Shown: positions 8,835-16,001 of the stretch, piece after piece | How the letters are laid out: each line of letters starts with the position of its first letter | Position numbering within the stretch: the stretch's first letter is position 1 | Assembly: GCA_964486645.1 (NCBI GenBank) | Contig: CAZAOG010000037.1 | Location: 1-21,528, forward strand | Origin: GCA-002790365 sp964486645 | GTDB lineage: Bacteria; Bacteroidota; Ignavibacteria; Ignavibacteriales; Ignavibacteriaceae | Direction of reading: 5' to 3' | DNA length: 21,528 bases | Notes under the pieces: generated by a model | The model's database searches: none | What the model was told of the DNA's origin: nothing | The model's input: only the letters and a program-made list of their open reading frames with translations | Translations under genes and position numbers: made by a program

Positions 8835-10220
8835 ATGCTGAAAGTAACGTCGCCATACGATTTAAGTCTAATTAAAGAAATTCCTTTAGTGGGGGAAAAA
8901 GAAGTAGAGCAAGCTCTCGCTGCAGCTTACGGTTTGTTTCTCGACCAAACAAAATGGATACCCGCGCACGAACGTATTGCAATTTTGGAACGAACCGCCG
9001 CAATAATGAACAACCGAATTGAAGAACTGACAAAAACAGCTTCTCTTGAAGGAGGAAAGCCTTATGTAGATTCTAAAGTTGAGGTGCTGCGGGCGATTAA
9101 CGGGGTAAAAATAGCGGCGGAACAAATTGCTCAACTAAAAGGTGAACAAATCCCAATGGGATTGACGAAAGCCTCTGAAAACAGAATCGCTTTTACAATG
9201 AGAGAACCTATCGGGGTGGTTTCATCCATCAGCGCCTTTAATCATCCGTTGAATTTAATTATTCATCAATCCGTCACCGCCGTTGCGGCAGGTTGCCCCG
9301 TAATAATAAAACCTGCTTTAACAACACCTTTATCATGCCTGGCTTTTGTTGAAATTTTAAAAGAAGCGGGCTTGCCGAAAGGATGGTGCCAAGCGGTTAT
9401 TTGCGAAAACGATGCCGCCGAAAAATTAGTAACCGACGAAAGAGTAAATTATTTCTCTTTCATCGGTTCTGCAAAAGTGGGCTGGTATTTACGTTCCAAA
9501 TTATCTCCGGGTACACGTTTTGCATTAGAACACGGCGGTGCAGCCCCCGTAATTGTAGAAAAAGATGCCGAACTTGATAAAATGCTTCCCGCTCTTTTAA
9601 AAGGAGGTTTTTATCATGCCGGACAGGTTTGTGTTTCCGTACAGCGTGTTTTTGTTAACGAAGATATTTGCGATGAAGTTGCAAATCGTTTGGCCGAAAT
9701 GGCGGGCAAATTGAAAGTGGGAAATCAAATGGATGAAAAAACCGAAGTAGGTCCTCTTATTTTACCAAAGGAAGTAGATAGGGTAGAAGAATGGGTAAAC
9801 GAAGCGGTAGAGGCAGGTGCAAAATTATTGTGCGGGGGAAAACGGATTTCCAATACCTGTTACGAGCCGACGGTATTACTGAACCCCCCGCTGAATGTTC
9901 GTGTTTCAACTTTGGAAATATTCGGACCCGTGGTTTGCGTTTATTCTTATTCAAACAGAGATAAGGCTATTGAAATTGCAAATGGTTTGGATGTTCATTT
10001 CCAAGCCTCCGTTTTTACCAATGATTTGAATGTTGCCTTGGATTGTGTAAAAAAACTTAATGCAACCGCGGTTATGGTTAACGACCATACGGCGTTTCGT
10101 GTAGATTGGATGCCCTTTGGAGGCAGAGATACATCTGGTATGGGTATGGGGGGAATTCAATATTCCATGCACGAAATGACAAGAGAAAAATTAATGGTAA
10201 TTAAAAGCGATGTTTTATAA
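8835..10220 (+). CDS. NAD(P)-dependent aldehyde dehydrogenase
   Basis: This is an aldehyde dehydrogenase of the classical superfamily, oxidising an aldehyde to the acid with NAD(P)+. The active site is complete: Asn136 (SAFNHP), the cofactor lysine in IIKPALTTP, Glu232 (LEHGG) and catalytic Cys266 (GQVC). The 34-residue spacing between Glu and Cys is the family norm. EIFGPV lies near the C-terminus. Length is 461 residues, a little short at the N-terminus but normal for the bacterial lactaldehyde/phosphonoacetaldehyde-type branch it resembles. The RBS AGGTAA precedes the ATG at 8835. The second glutamate-synthase-like gene begins 12 bases after the stop, so these two are surely co-transcribed. 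The substrate is not readable from sequence; the product of the preceding ThDP enzyme is a hypothesis. Confidence 0.88.
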   Translation: MLKVTSPYDLSLIKEIPLVGEKEVEQALAAAYGLFLDQTKWIPAHERIAILERTAAIMNNRIEELTKTASLEGGKPYVDSKVEVLRAINGVKIAAEQIAQLKGEQIPMGLTKASENRIAFTMREPIGVVSSISAFNHPLNLIIHQSVTAVAAGCPVIIKPALTTPLSCLAFVEILKEAGLPKGWCQAVICENDAAEKLVTDERVNYFSFIGSAKVGWYLRSKLSPGTRFALEHGGAAPVIVEKDAELDKMLPALLKGGFYHAGQVCVSVQRVFVNEDICDEVANRLAEMAGKLKVGNQMDEKTEVGPLILPKEVDRVEEWVNEAVEAGAKLLCGGKRISNTCYEPTVLLNPPLNVRVSTLEIFGPVVCVYSYSNRDKAIEIANGLDVHFQASVFTNDLNVALDCVKKLNATAVMVNDHTAFRVDWMPFGGRDTSGMGMGGIQYSMHEMTREKLMVIKSDVL

Positions 10221-10232
10221 AAAGGGAAAACA

Positions 10233-11759
10233 ATGAAAGTAAGAAATATATTTATCTTCACATCAATAATTCTGTTGGCTTCGATAGCAATAATTTCAAT
10301 CTACTGGAATCCGGTATTATGGAGCTTGGTTATTGTCGGACCTATTGTGTTGTTGGGTTATGCGGATATTTTTCAGAAGAAGCACGCAATAATAAAGAAC
10401 TTTCCGGTAATTGGTCATATTAGATATATGTTGGAAGCAATTCGTCCGGAAATTATGCAATATTTTGTAGAAACGGATACCGAGGGAAGACCAATCAACC
10501 GGCTTTTCAGGTCCTTAATTTATCAACGGTCAAAAAAAGTAATCGACACAACTCCGTTTGGAACACAATTTGACATTTACCGTACGGGGTACGAATGGAT
10601 GGGACATTCTGTTTATGCTAAAAATTATAAAGAATTGGGAGACGAACCCAGGGTACTTGTCGGCGGCACCGACTGTAAAAAACCTTATTCCGCAAGCATT
10701 TTAAATATATCGGCTATGAGTTTCGGTGCGTTAAGTAAAAATGCCGTTTTAGCTATGAACAAAGGCGCCAAATTAGGCGGGTTTGCACAAAATACAGGTG
10801 AAGGCGGGCTAAGTCCATATCATAAAAAATACGGGGGTGATTTAATCTGGCAAATCGGTACGGGATATTTTGGTTGTCGTACAAAAGACGGAAATTTTTG
10901 CCCAGATACTTTTCAAAAAACCGCCGTTATTCCTAATGTAAAAATGATAGAAATAAAAATTTCTCAAGGGGCAAAACCCGGTCATGGCGGTATTTTACCC
11001 GCCTGCAAAAACACACCCGAAATTGCTTCTATTCGTCTTGTGGAGCCTTACAAAGATGTACATTCACCTTCAAGACATACGGCTTTTAACGACGCCGAAG
11101 GATTAATGCATTTTATTAAATTATTAAGAGAGCTATCCGGGGGCAAGCCGGTAGGTTTTAAATTATGCGTGGGTAAAAAAGAGGAGTTTGTTGATATCTG
11201 CAAAGCAATGTTATCTACCGGAATTAAGCCCGACTTTATCACTATAGACGGGGGTGAAGGCGGAACGGGCGCCGCTCCAATTGAGTTTTCCAATTCGTTG
11301 GGTATGCCTTTAAGAGACGGATTGGCTTTTGCCGTAGATACATTAATGGGTTATGATTTAAAAAAAGATATTAAAATCATTGCTTCCGGTAAAATTTTTA
11401 ACGGCTTTCACATTGTCAGGGTTTTGGCGTTGGGAGCCGATATGTGTAACAGCGCCCGCGCAATGATGATTTCCGTAGGGTGTATACAATCATTGCAGTG
11501 TAATTTAAATACCTGCCCGGTCGGTGTTGCAACCCAAGATAAAACCCTTATGAAAGGATTGGATGTTGAAGACAAGGCAAAAAGGGTCGCTAATTTTCAC
11601 AAAGAGACAATGAAAAGTTTTCTTGAACTAATAGCAGCTGCCGGTATCACTAAGCCGGAGGAATTGAATCGCTCTTTTATCAACAGAAGAGTTAGCTTAA
11701 ATTCCGTTTTGAGGTATGATGAAATTTACCCGTATATAAAAAAAGGTAGTTTAATTTAA
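10233..11759 (+). CDS. Membrane-anchored glutamate-synthase-domain FMN/[3Fe-4S] protein
   Basis: This 508-residue protein has two hydrophobic helices at about residues 5-24 and 28-44 (rich in I, L, V and A). A short linker follows, then a glutamate-synthase-type FMN domain. Visible landmarks are ISAMSFGALS, NTGEGGLSPYH, SQGAKPGHGG, DGGEGGTGAAP and the [3Fe-4S] cysteines C417-x5-C423-x4-C428 before PVGVATQ. As in the Rieske fusion at 5401, there is no amidotransferase domain and no C-terminal GltB domain. The family is usually annotated as FMN-binding glutamate synthase family protein; its reaction is not established as far as I know. The short loop between helices suggests the catalytic part faces the cytoplasm. 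It is tightly coupled to the aldehyde dehydrogenase (12-base gap, RBS AAAGGG). It shares the FMN core with the Rieske fusion but not its electron-transfer domain. Confidence 0.85.
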   Translation: MKVRNIFIFTSIILLASIAIISIYWNPVLWSLVIVGPIVLLGYADIFQKKHAIIKNFPVIGHIRYMLEAIRPEIMQYFVETDTEGRPINRLFRSLIYQRSKKVIDTTPFGTQFDIYRTGYEWMGHSVYAKNYKELGDEPRVLVGGTDCKKPYSASILNISAMSFGALSKNAVLAMNKGAKLGGFAQNTGEGGLSPYHKKYGGDLIWQIGTGYFGCRTKDGNFCPDTFQKTAVIPNVKMIEIKISQGAKPGHGGILPACKNTPEIASIRLVEPYKDVHSPSRHTAFNDAEGLMHFIKLLRELSGGKPVGFKLCVGKKEEFVDICKAMLSTGIKPDFITIDGGEGGTGAAPIEFSNSLGMPLRDGLAFAVDTLMGYDLKKDIKIIASGKIFNGFHIVRVLALGADMCNSARAMMISVGCIQSLQCNLNTCPVGVATQDKTLMKGLDVEDKAKRVANFHKETMKSFLELIAAAGITKPEELNRSFINRRVSLNSVLRYDEIYPYIKKGSLI

Positions 11760-11823
11760 CACTATAAAAAAACATTAAATTACTTAAAATAAAATGGGTG
11801 TAAAACAGACCGTCGTAAATCAC

Positions 11824-11836
11824 ATTGATCATCAAT
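11824..11836. promoter_or_regulatory. Small dyad upstream of the PepSY gene
   Basis: ATTGAT and ATCAAT are perfect inverted repeats around a single C, 25 bases before the PepSY ATG and inside a 101-bp gap. It could be an operator or promoter-proximal dyad. The half-sites look like FNR/CRP half-sites, but the spacing is one base instead of four, so that assignment does not hold. Confidence 0.2.
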
Positions 11837-11860
11837 AAATAATAAAATCACTAATGTAAT

Positions 11861-12577
11861 ATGATAAAAAATTATAGATCTTTAAAAATACGTAAAATTC
11901 ACAGATACCTCGGACTTTTTATAGGTCTTCAATTTATTCTGTGGACGGTTAGCGGAATATATTTCAGTTGGACGGATATTAATGAAATACATGGTGATCA
12001 GTTTAAAAAAGAGCAGATTGTTTATGAGCCGTTCAGCAAATTGATAAGTCCCGCCGAATTAGAGAATAAACCCAATATCATTTCCATTGAATTAAGAGAA
12101 ATAAATAAAAAACCCTATTATTGGATTAATAAAAATTCTCTTTATAACGCCGAAACCGGAAAAATTAAACGGGGCATAACAAAAGACGAAGCATTAAACA
12201 TTGCCGCAAGATTTATGAAGGATGATTTGATTGTAAAAGATATTCGGCTTATTACAAAAACGGACAAGCAGCATGAATACCGACAAAAATTGCTGCCCGC
12301 TTATGTTATCTCTTATGATCATGACGAAGCGGTGAAAGCATACGTTTCCGCAAATGACGGAGCTTTTCAAACAGTAAGACACCGCAGTTGGCGCTGGTTC
12401 GATTTTCTTTGGATGACCCATACAATGGACTATGAAGGCAGGGATAATTTTAACACAACCTTATTAAGAGCTTTTTCTCTTTTGGGTTTAATTACGGTAT
12501 TAAGCGGATTTCTTTTATGGTACATTTCTTCGCCTACTGTCAGAAAAATAATCAATAAATTTAAGAAAAGAGTTTGA
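11861..12577 (+). CDS. PepSY-domain membrane protein
   Basis: This 238-residue protein resembles the PepSY-associated membrane family. Helix 1 is at about residues 15-33 (LGLFIGLQFILWTVSGIYF). A roughly 160-residue extracytoplasmic PepSY-like part follows (DEALNIAARFM ... AYVISYDHDEAVKAYV, then NDGAFQTVRHRSWRWFDFLW). Helix 2 is at about 205-227, ending in a basic tail. His14 (RKIHRYLG) next to helix 1 and His187 (WMTHTMDY) before helix 2 are placed as in family members proposed to carry heme or metal, but that role is inference. The RBS is poor. It sits 101 bases after the glutamate-synthase-like gene on the same strand, so it could serve as a membrane redox partner of that cluster or be independent. 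It is much shorter than the multi-helix PiuB type. Confidence 0.7.
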   Translation: MIKNYRSLKIRKIHRYLGLFIGLQFILWTVSGIYFSWTDINEIHGDQFKKEQIVYEPFSKLISPAELENKPNIISIELREINKKPYYWINKNSLYNAETGKIKRGITKDEALNIAARFMKDDLIVKDIRLITKTDKQHEYRQKLLPAYVISYDHDEAVKAYVSANDGAFQTVRHRSWRWFDFLWMTHTMDYEGRDNFNTTLLRAFSLLGLITVLSGFLLWYISSPTVRKIINKFKKRV

Positions 12578-12590
12578 AATTAAAAATTAC

Positions 12591-12612
12591 CGTTATTGCT
12601 CAAGCAGTAACG
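12591..12612. terminator. Hairpin between PepSY and carbonic anhydrase genes
   Basis: CGTTATTGC and GCAGTAACG make a 9-bp stem with one T-G wobble and a TCAA tetraloop, 13 bases after the PepSY stop. The sequence after it on the plus strand is AT-rich but lacks a true T-run. It could be a weak terminator, an RNA-stabilising stem at the end of the cluster transcript, or a leader structure for the carbonic anhydrase. Confidence 0.4.
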
Positions 12613-12661
12613 AATATATTATTAAAGAAAACAGTATACTTTAACTTATTTGAAAATAGAA

Positions 12662-13288
12662 ATGAAAAAACTTTTTGACGGCGTTAAAGAATTCAGTAAA
12701 AAAGAATTTAAAAAAAACAAAGAACTTTTTAAGCGGTTAAGTAAGTCTCAACAACCTCATACTTTGTTTATTGGGTGTTCGGACTCAAGAATTGTTCCCG
12801 GGTTAATAACAAAAAGTCTGCCCGGAGAATTATTTGTAATTAGAAACATCGCAAATGTAGTTCCATATTATCACGCCTCTTCGGAATACTTGTCCACCAC
12901 ATCCGCCATCGAGTATGCAGTATTAGTTTTAAATATTAAAAATATTATAATCTGCGGACACTCAAATTGCGGGGGATGCAGAGCGCTTTTTATGAGTGAT
13001 AATGAGTTGGAGAAAATACCCCACACAAGAAAATGGCTTGATTTGGTAAAAAACGTAAAAGAAAAAGTTGAAAATATTTCCGAAGATTTGAAAGATAAAA
13101 ACGATATCGAATGGCTGGTAGAGCAGGAAAATATCATCGAACAAATGAATCATTTGCTGTCTTATCCCTTTGTTGAAGAAAGATTTAAAAAGGGGAAAAT
13201 AAATATTTACGGTTGGTATTATCATATAGGAAGAGGAGCGGTATATAATTATAATGTGAAAACAAAAATATTTGAGGAAATAAAATAA
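12662..13288 (+). CDS. Beta-class carbonic anhydrase
   Basis: This zinc enzyme interconverts CO2 and bicarbonate. The beta-class signature is complete: Cys39 in GCSDSR with the Asp41-Arg43 dyad, and His100-x2-Cys103 in GHSNCGGC. The conserved GELFVIRNIAN lies between them. I start the protein at ATG 12662, giving 208 residues that begin MKKLFDGV like many beta-CAs. An in-frame TTG at 12650 would add four residues without a better RBS. No signal peptide is seen, so it is cytosolic. It may supply bicarbonate to carboxylases. A link to CO2 released by the ThDP enzyme upstream is possible but speculative, because a hairpin and an 84-bp gap separate it from the preceding gene. Confidence 0.93.
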   Translation: MKKLFDGVKEFSKKEFKKNKELFKRLSKSQQPHTLFIGCSDSRIVPGLITKSLPGELFVIRNIANVVPYYHASSEYLSTTSAIEYAVLVLNIKNIIICGHSNCGGCRALFMSDNELEKIPHTRKWLDLVKNVKEKVENISEDLKDKNDIEWLVEQENIIEQMNHLLSYPFVEERFKKGKINIYGWYYHIGRGAVYNYNVKTKIFEEIK

Positions 13289-13317
13289 CAGGTTTTTAAG
13301 AATTAAAAGAAACAACC

Positions 13318-14166
13318 ATGAAAACACAATGGCAAAAACTTGCCGCTATATCTTTCTCTCAACTTGCCGAAGCAAGAATACAACTGCATCGGGGAGTGCA
13401 GCTTGCGGCTTTAACGGGCAGAGCCTTTCTTCCAAAAGTTAATGACGACCATTTTGCATCATTAAGATGGATAAAAGATAAAAACATTTTATCGGGTCAA
13501 GCTTGGGGAAGTGGTAATTATAAGACGGCTATAAATTTTAGCAACTTTTCTGTTTTACTGTTAGACGAAAACAACGAAATAAAAAATGATTTTTTTCTCA
13601 ACGGAATATCTTACAATAACGCTTTTGAAAAGTTAAAAGAAATGGTTGAAAGTACGGGAGAAGATGCGGGTAAACTTTCCGTTTCTCTTCCTTACGAAAT
13701 TCCTAATTATCCCCCGGCAGAAAATGAAAACTTTAATTTATTCAATAAAACATTTTTTGAAGAATTGTCTAAATATTTTGCTAACGCAAATTTGATTTTG
13801 GAAGACGTTGTTAAAAACAACTTAGAAGCATCGGGAGTTGAATGCTGGGCTCATCATTTTGATATTGCCGCCCTGCTTGTGTTGGAAGGCAGCAAAAACA
13901 ACTACAAAAGTGTTGGTGTCGGTCTTTCACCCGGCGACGATAATTACAACCTCCCTTATTTTTATATCACTCCATATCCGTATCCTAAAACGGAAAATGT
14001 TGCTCTTCCGGAATTATCTTCGGGAGGTTTTTGGCATACAAAGGACTGGGTGGGTGCAATATTAACCGCCGAAAGTATTTTAAAACTCGATTCTTCGGAA
14101 GAACAGCAAAATGCAGTGGAAGGGTTTATTAATACGGGAATAAAAGAAAGTAAGGTTTTGCTTTAA
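13318..14166 (+). CDS. Uncharacterised soluble protein
   Basis: I do not recognise this 282-residue protein with confidence. It has no signal peptide and no membrane helix. The N-terminus is helical (WQKLAAISFSQLAEARIQLHRGVQLAAL). The C-terminal half holds distinctive runs: ECWAHHFDIAALLVL, VGVGLSPGDDNYNLPYFYI, PYPYP and GGFWHTKDWVGA. The HHFD pair, the DD pair and the WHT histidine are the sort of polar residues kept in an active or metal site, but no known motif is matched. The general plan (N-terminal helix with Gln/His, a central EIP, then HFD) recalls the DUF5996 type; I cannot confirm this without a profile search. It starts 29 bases after carbonic anhydrase, probably in the same transcript, and ends at a strong hairpin. 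Confidence 0.75.
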   Translation: MKTQWQKLAAISFSQLAEARIQLHRGVQLAALTGRAFLPKVNDDHFASLRWIKDKNILSGQAWGSGNYKTAINFSNFSVLLLDENNEIKNDFFLNGISYNNAFEKLKEMVESTGEDAGKLSVSLPYEIPNYPPAENENFNLFNKTFFEELSKYFANANLILEDVVKNNLEASGVECWAHHFDIAALLVLEGSKNNYKSVGVGLSPGDDNYNLPYFYITPYPYPKTENVALPELSSGGFWHTKDWVGAILTAESILKLDSSEEQQNAVEGFINTGIKESKVLL

Positions 14167-14168
14167 AT

Positions 14169-14205
14169 TTAGCAACCCGATATCTCAGAGATATCGGGTT
14201 GCTAA
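14169..14205. terminator. Long perfect hairpin, bidirectional terminator
   Basis: Arms of 18 bases (TTAGCAACCCGATATCTC and its exact complement) flank a single central A. As RNA this gives a 17-bp stem with a three-base loop. It lies between convergent genes, three bases after the 13318-14166 stop and 20 bases beyond the porin stop, so it can end transcripts from both sides. No long T-run is present on either strand. Confidence 0.75.
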
Positions 14206-14225
14206 CAATAGTTTTATGAAATCAA

Positions 14226-15305
14226 CTATAAAAATTTGTAATAAAAAGTAACCCTTCCCGTTACCGAGGCTTCAATGCTGCTTCCCGATAGAGGCGTTTC
14301 ATAAGTTTCTATTTGAATGTTCGGCATAATTGAAACCTGTTTGTGAACCTTAAAATCCAATCCGGCCAAAATATAATTTCTTGAATCCCCGTTAGAAAGG
14401 TTGTGTGTATTGGGATCAAAATAATCGTATCTTCCTACAAGTTGAATTTTATCCGCTAATGCTAAATTACCAAAAACAGATATGCCGAAAGAATTTTTGT
14501 TTTGCAATGCTGTTCCGTCGTTAAATCCGTTTTGCCTGGACTGTATAAATGTTTCTACACCAAAAGAATATTTCTTTCCTGATCTGTATCCGATGAACAA
14601 GGAAGATGTATATACTCCGTTCGAGACGCTGTTGTTAGTGAACGCAGAAAACGGGTTTTTAATTTCTCCTCTTGGACTGTAATCTCCGTTTATTGTAATC
14701 GCAAAGTTTTTAAATGGTAATATTTTTAAGTGTACATAAAATCTTTTGTATTTGTCTGTTTCGGGTTTGTTGCTGTTTCCGTTGCCAATCAAAATCCAAT
14801 AACTGAAAACTCCTTTTTTGTCAAGTTTGCCCTTTAATCCGATCCCAAGGTCTCTCGAACTTTCAATTTTTCTTAAATCCATTATGGTCTTTTCTAAAGA
14901 TCTGTATCCCCAATATTTTTCGGATATGGAAAAAGACGGGGAAGGCTGGAGACCGAAAACAATAGTTTGATTTTTAAATGCTTTCCACTGTAAATATGCA
15001 TCTTTTACGTTGGCGGTAAATTTCCCGTTTCCCGCAACAACATTATTGCTCATTTCAAATCTAACTCTCGTTTTAAAGTCGGTTGATATTTTATTGTCGT
15101 AGGTTAAATAAATTCTTCTGAATTGAAAAGCTTGAAAGTCCTGTGCGCCTTTATTTGCAACATTTTTTACCGTACTTAAAGAAGCATCTCGGGATACGTT
15201 GTAAAAATAATCCCCGAACATTAAACCGCTTAATTTACCTTGTGCAAAAGATAAATTTAAAGAAAACATGTAAGTTACAGTCAATAATAAAAATATTTTT
15301 TTCAT
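14226..15305 (-). CDS. Outer-membrane porin, Porin_O_P-like
   Basis: This 359-residue outer-membrane beta-barrel protein has a clear signal peptide (MKKIFLLLTVTYMFSLNLSFA, cut before Gln22). The mature part is alternating amphipathic strands rich in Y, F, G and N, for example FQAFQFRRIYLTYDNKIS, DAYLQWKAF and the final VTGRVTFYYKFL. FGLQPSPSF followed by SRDLGIGLKG resembles the phosphate-selective porin O/P family common in Bacteroidota-like bacteria. Substrate specificity cannot be read from the chain. A four-unit 11-bp repeat like a Pho box lies 60-100 bases upstream, which would fit phosphate-starvation control. AGAGAGA precedes the ATG. The gene is alone on its transcript and ends at the hairpin 14169-14205. 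Confidence 0.78.
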   Translation of the reverse strand: MKKIFLLLTVTYMFSLNLSFAQGKLSGLMFGDYFYNVSRDASLSTVKNVANKGAQDFQAFQFRRIYLTYDNKISTDFKTRVRFEMSNNVVAGNGKFTANVKDAYLQWKAFKNQTIVFGLQPSPSFSISEKYWGYRSLEKTIMDLRKIESSRDLGIGLKGKLDKKGVFSYWILIGNGNSNKPETDKYKRFYVHLKILPFKNFAITINGDYSPRGEIKNPFSAFTNNSVSNGVYTSSLFIGYRSGKKYSFGVETFIQSRQNGFNDGTALQNKNSFGISVFGNLALADKIQLVGRYDYFDPNTHNLSNGDSRNYILAGLDFKVHKQVSIMPNIQIETYETPLSGSSIEASVTGRVTFYYKFL

Positions 15306-15350
15306 ATATCTCTCTGAAATGTTAATGAATATTTAATTAATTATTTCCTA

Positions 15351-15356
15351 AATGTA
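15351..15356 (-). promoter_or_regulatory. Possible -10 element for the porin
   Basis: On the minus strand TACATT lies about 8 bases downstream of the last 11-bp repeat and about 45 bases before the porin ATG. That is a reasonable place for a -10 box used with an activator bound at the repeats. The match to TATAAT is four of six. Confidence 0.25.
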
Positions 15357-15364
15357 CAGAGTTA

Positions 15365-15404
15365 TTGTTACCTAACTGTTAAGAGATTATTAATAAATTG
15401 TTAA
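15365..15404. promoter_or_regulatory. Pho-box-like array of four direct repeats at 11-bp period
   Basis: On the plus strand TGTTAC, TGTTAA, TATTAA and TGTTAA begin at 15366, 15377, 15388 and 15399, each separated by exactly 5 bases. On the minus strand this reads TTAACA-N5-TTAATA-N5-TTAACA-N5-GTAACA. That is the arrangement known for Bacillus PhoP boxes, and the 11-bp period also matches E. coli PhoB boxes. It lies between the divergent porin and the small nuclease-like gene. The minus reading points to the porin as target. Confidence 0.5.
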
Positions 15405-15433
15405 ATCTGTTTTTATCTTTAAAGTTATAAGAT

Positions 15434-15922
15434 ATGAAGAAATTAAATTTTCAACCGCACAAGAGCAAAAAATCATTTCATACAAATTATCATCTTCATG
15501 ATTTGGCGGAGAAGCACGGGAAAAATTTACTGATACAGTGGGGTGTCGGTTATGAAGAGTTCGGCAAAGATTTAAGAAACGAAAAAGTGTGGGAAAAAGG
15601 AAAAGACAAACCGGATTTAATAATCAAATATAAAATGAAATCAGCCTTGCTGGATTGGAAGGGCAAACATGATTCTGTTTGGAAAATAAATAAACGAGCT
15701 TTCGACTCATATTTAGTTTGGGGCAAGAAATTAGATCTTCAAGTAATTATTGCTTTTGCCCTTTTTGATAACAATAATATTCTGATTGATTTTCTTTTCT
15801 CAAAAATTAGAAGCAACAATTATATAATCTCAAACAAAAAGGAATGGGATAAAAACGACACTGTTGTTTTTACTGAGGAATTACCCGCTTTTACTAAAGC
15901 CAATATTCTAAAAGCTTTTTAG
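15434..15922 (+). CDS. Small putative PD-(D/E)XK-fold protein
   Basis: This 162-residue soluble protein has no close family I recognise. A PD-(D/E)XK nuclease-like signature is visible. P60-D61 in DKPDLI is followed 12 residues later by D-W-K in LLDWKGK, with an acidic helix upstream (YEEFGKDLRNEKVWE). After it come a helix (INKRAFDSYLVWGKKL) and a hydrophobic strand (DLQVIIAFALF), the order expected for this fold. The N-terminus is basic (KKLNFQPHKSKKSFH). If real, it would be a metal-dependent nuclease or an inactive relative; no methylase, toxin or other partner gene is next to it. It stands alone, divergent from the porin and convergent with the patatin gene. Motif matches this short also occur by chance, so the gene is secure but the fold is tentative. 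Confidence 0.6.
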   Translation: MKKLNFQPHKSKKSFHTNYHLHDLAEKHGKNLLIQWGVGYEEFGKDLRNEKVWEKGKDKPDLIIKYKMKSALLDWKGKHDSVWKINKRAFDSYLVWGKKLDLQVIIAFALFDNNNILIDFLFSKIRSNNYIISNKKEWDKNDTVVFTEELPAFTKANILKAF

Positions 15923-16001
15923 GTTTACAAATACGATAGTGCCGCCGGTGCTGTTTTCGGTTACCAACGGCTTTTTGCCGGGGTGATTTAATTTTTGGTA
16001 A

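Noticed and set aside
11824..11836. FNR/CRP-type binding site (TTGAT...ATCAA)
   Set aside because: The half-sites match, but the spacer is 1 base rather than 4, so the two subunits would be out of register.
12650..12661. TTG start for carbonic anhydrase, four codons upstream
   Set aside because: The ATG at 12662 gives the usual beta-CA N-terminus and the TTG has no better ribosome binding site.
3694..15433. Bacteroidota-type promoters (TAnnTTTG, or TAnnTTTA variants) upstream of metH, the Rieske fusion, the porin and the 15434 gene
   Set aside because: Only variants ending in A were found there, the matching -33 TTTG was not seen, and such AT-rich strings are frequent by chance in these gaps.
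15920..15991. Stop-codon readthrough extending the nuclease-like protein by 22 residues
   Set aside because: There is no readthrough context or homology to support it; a short open frame after a stop is common by chance.
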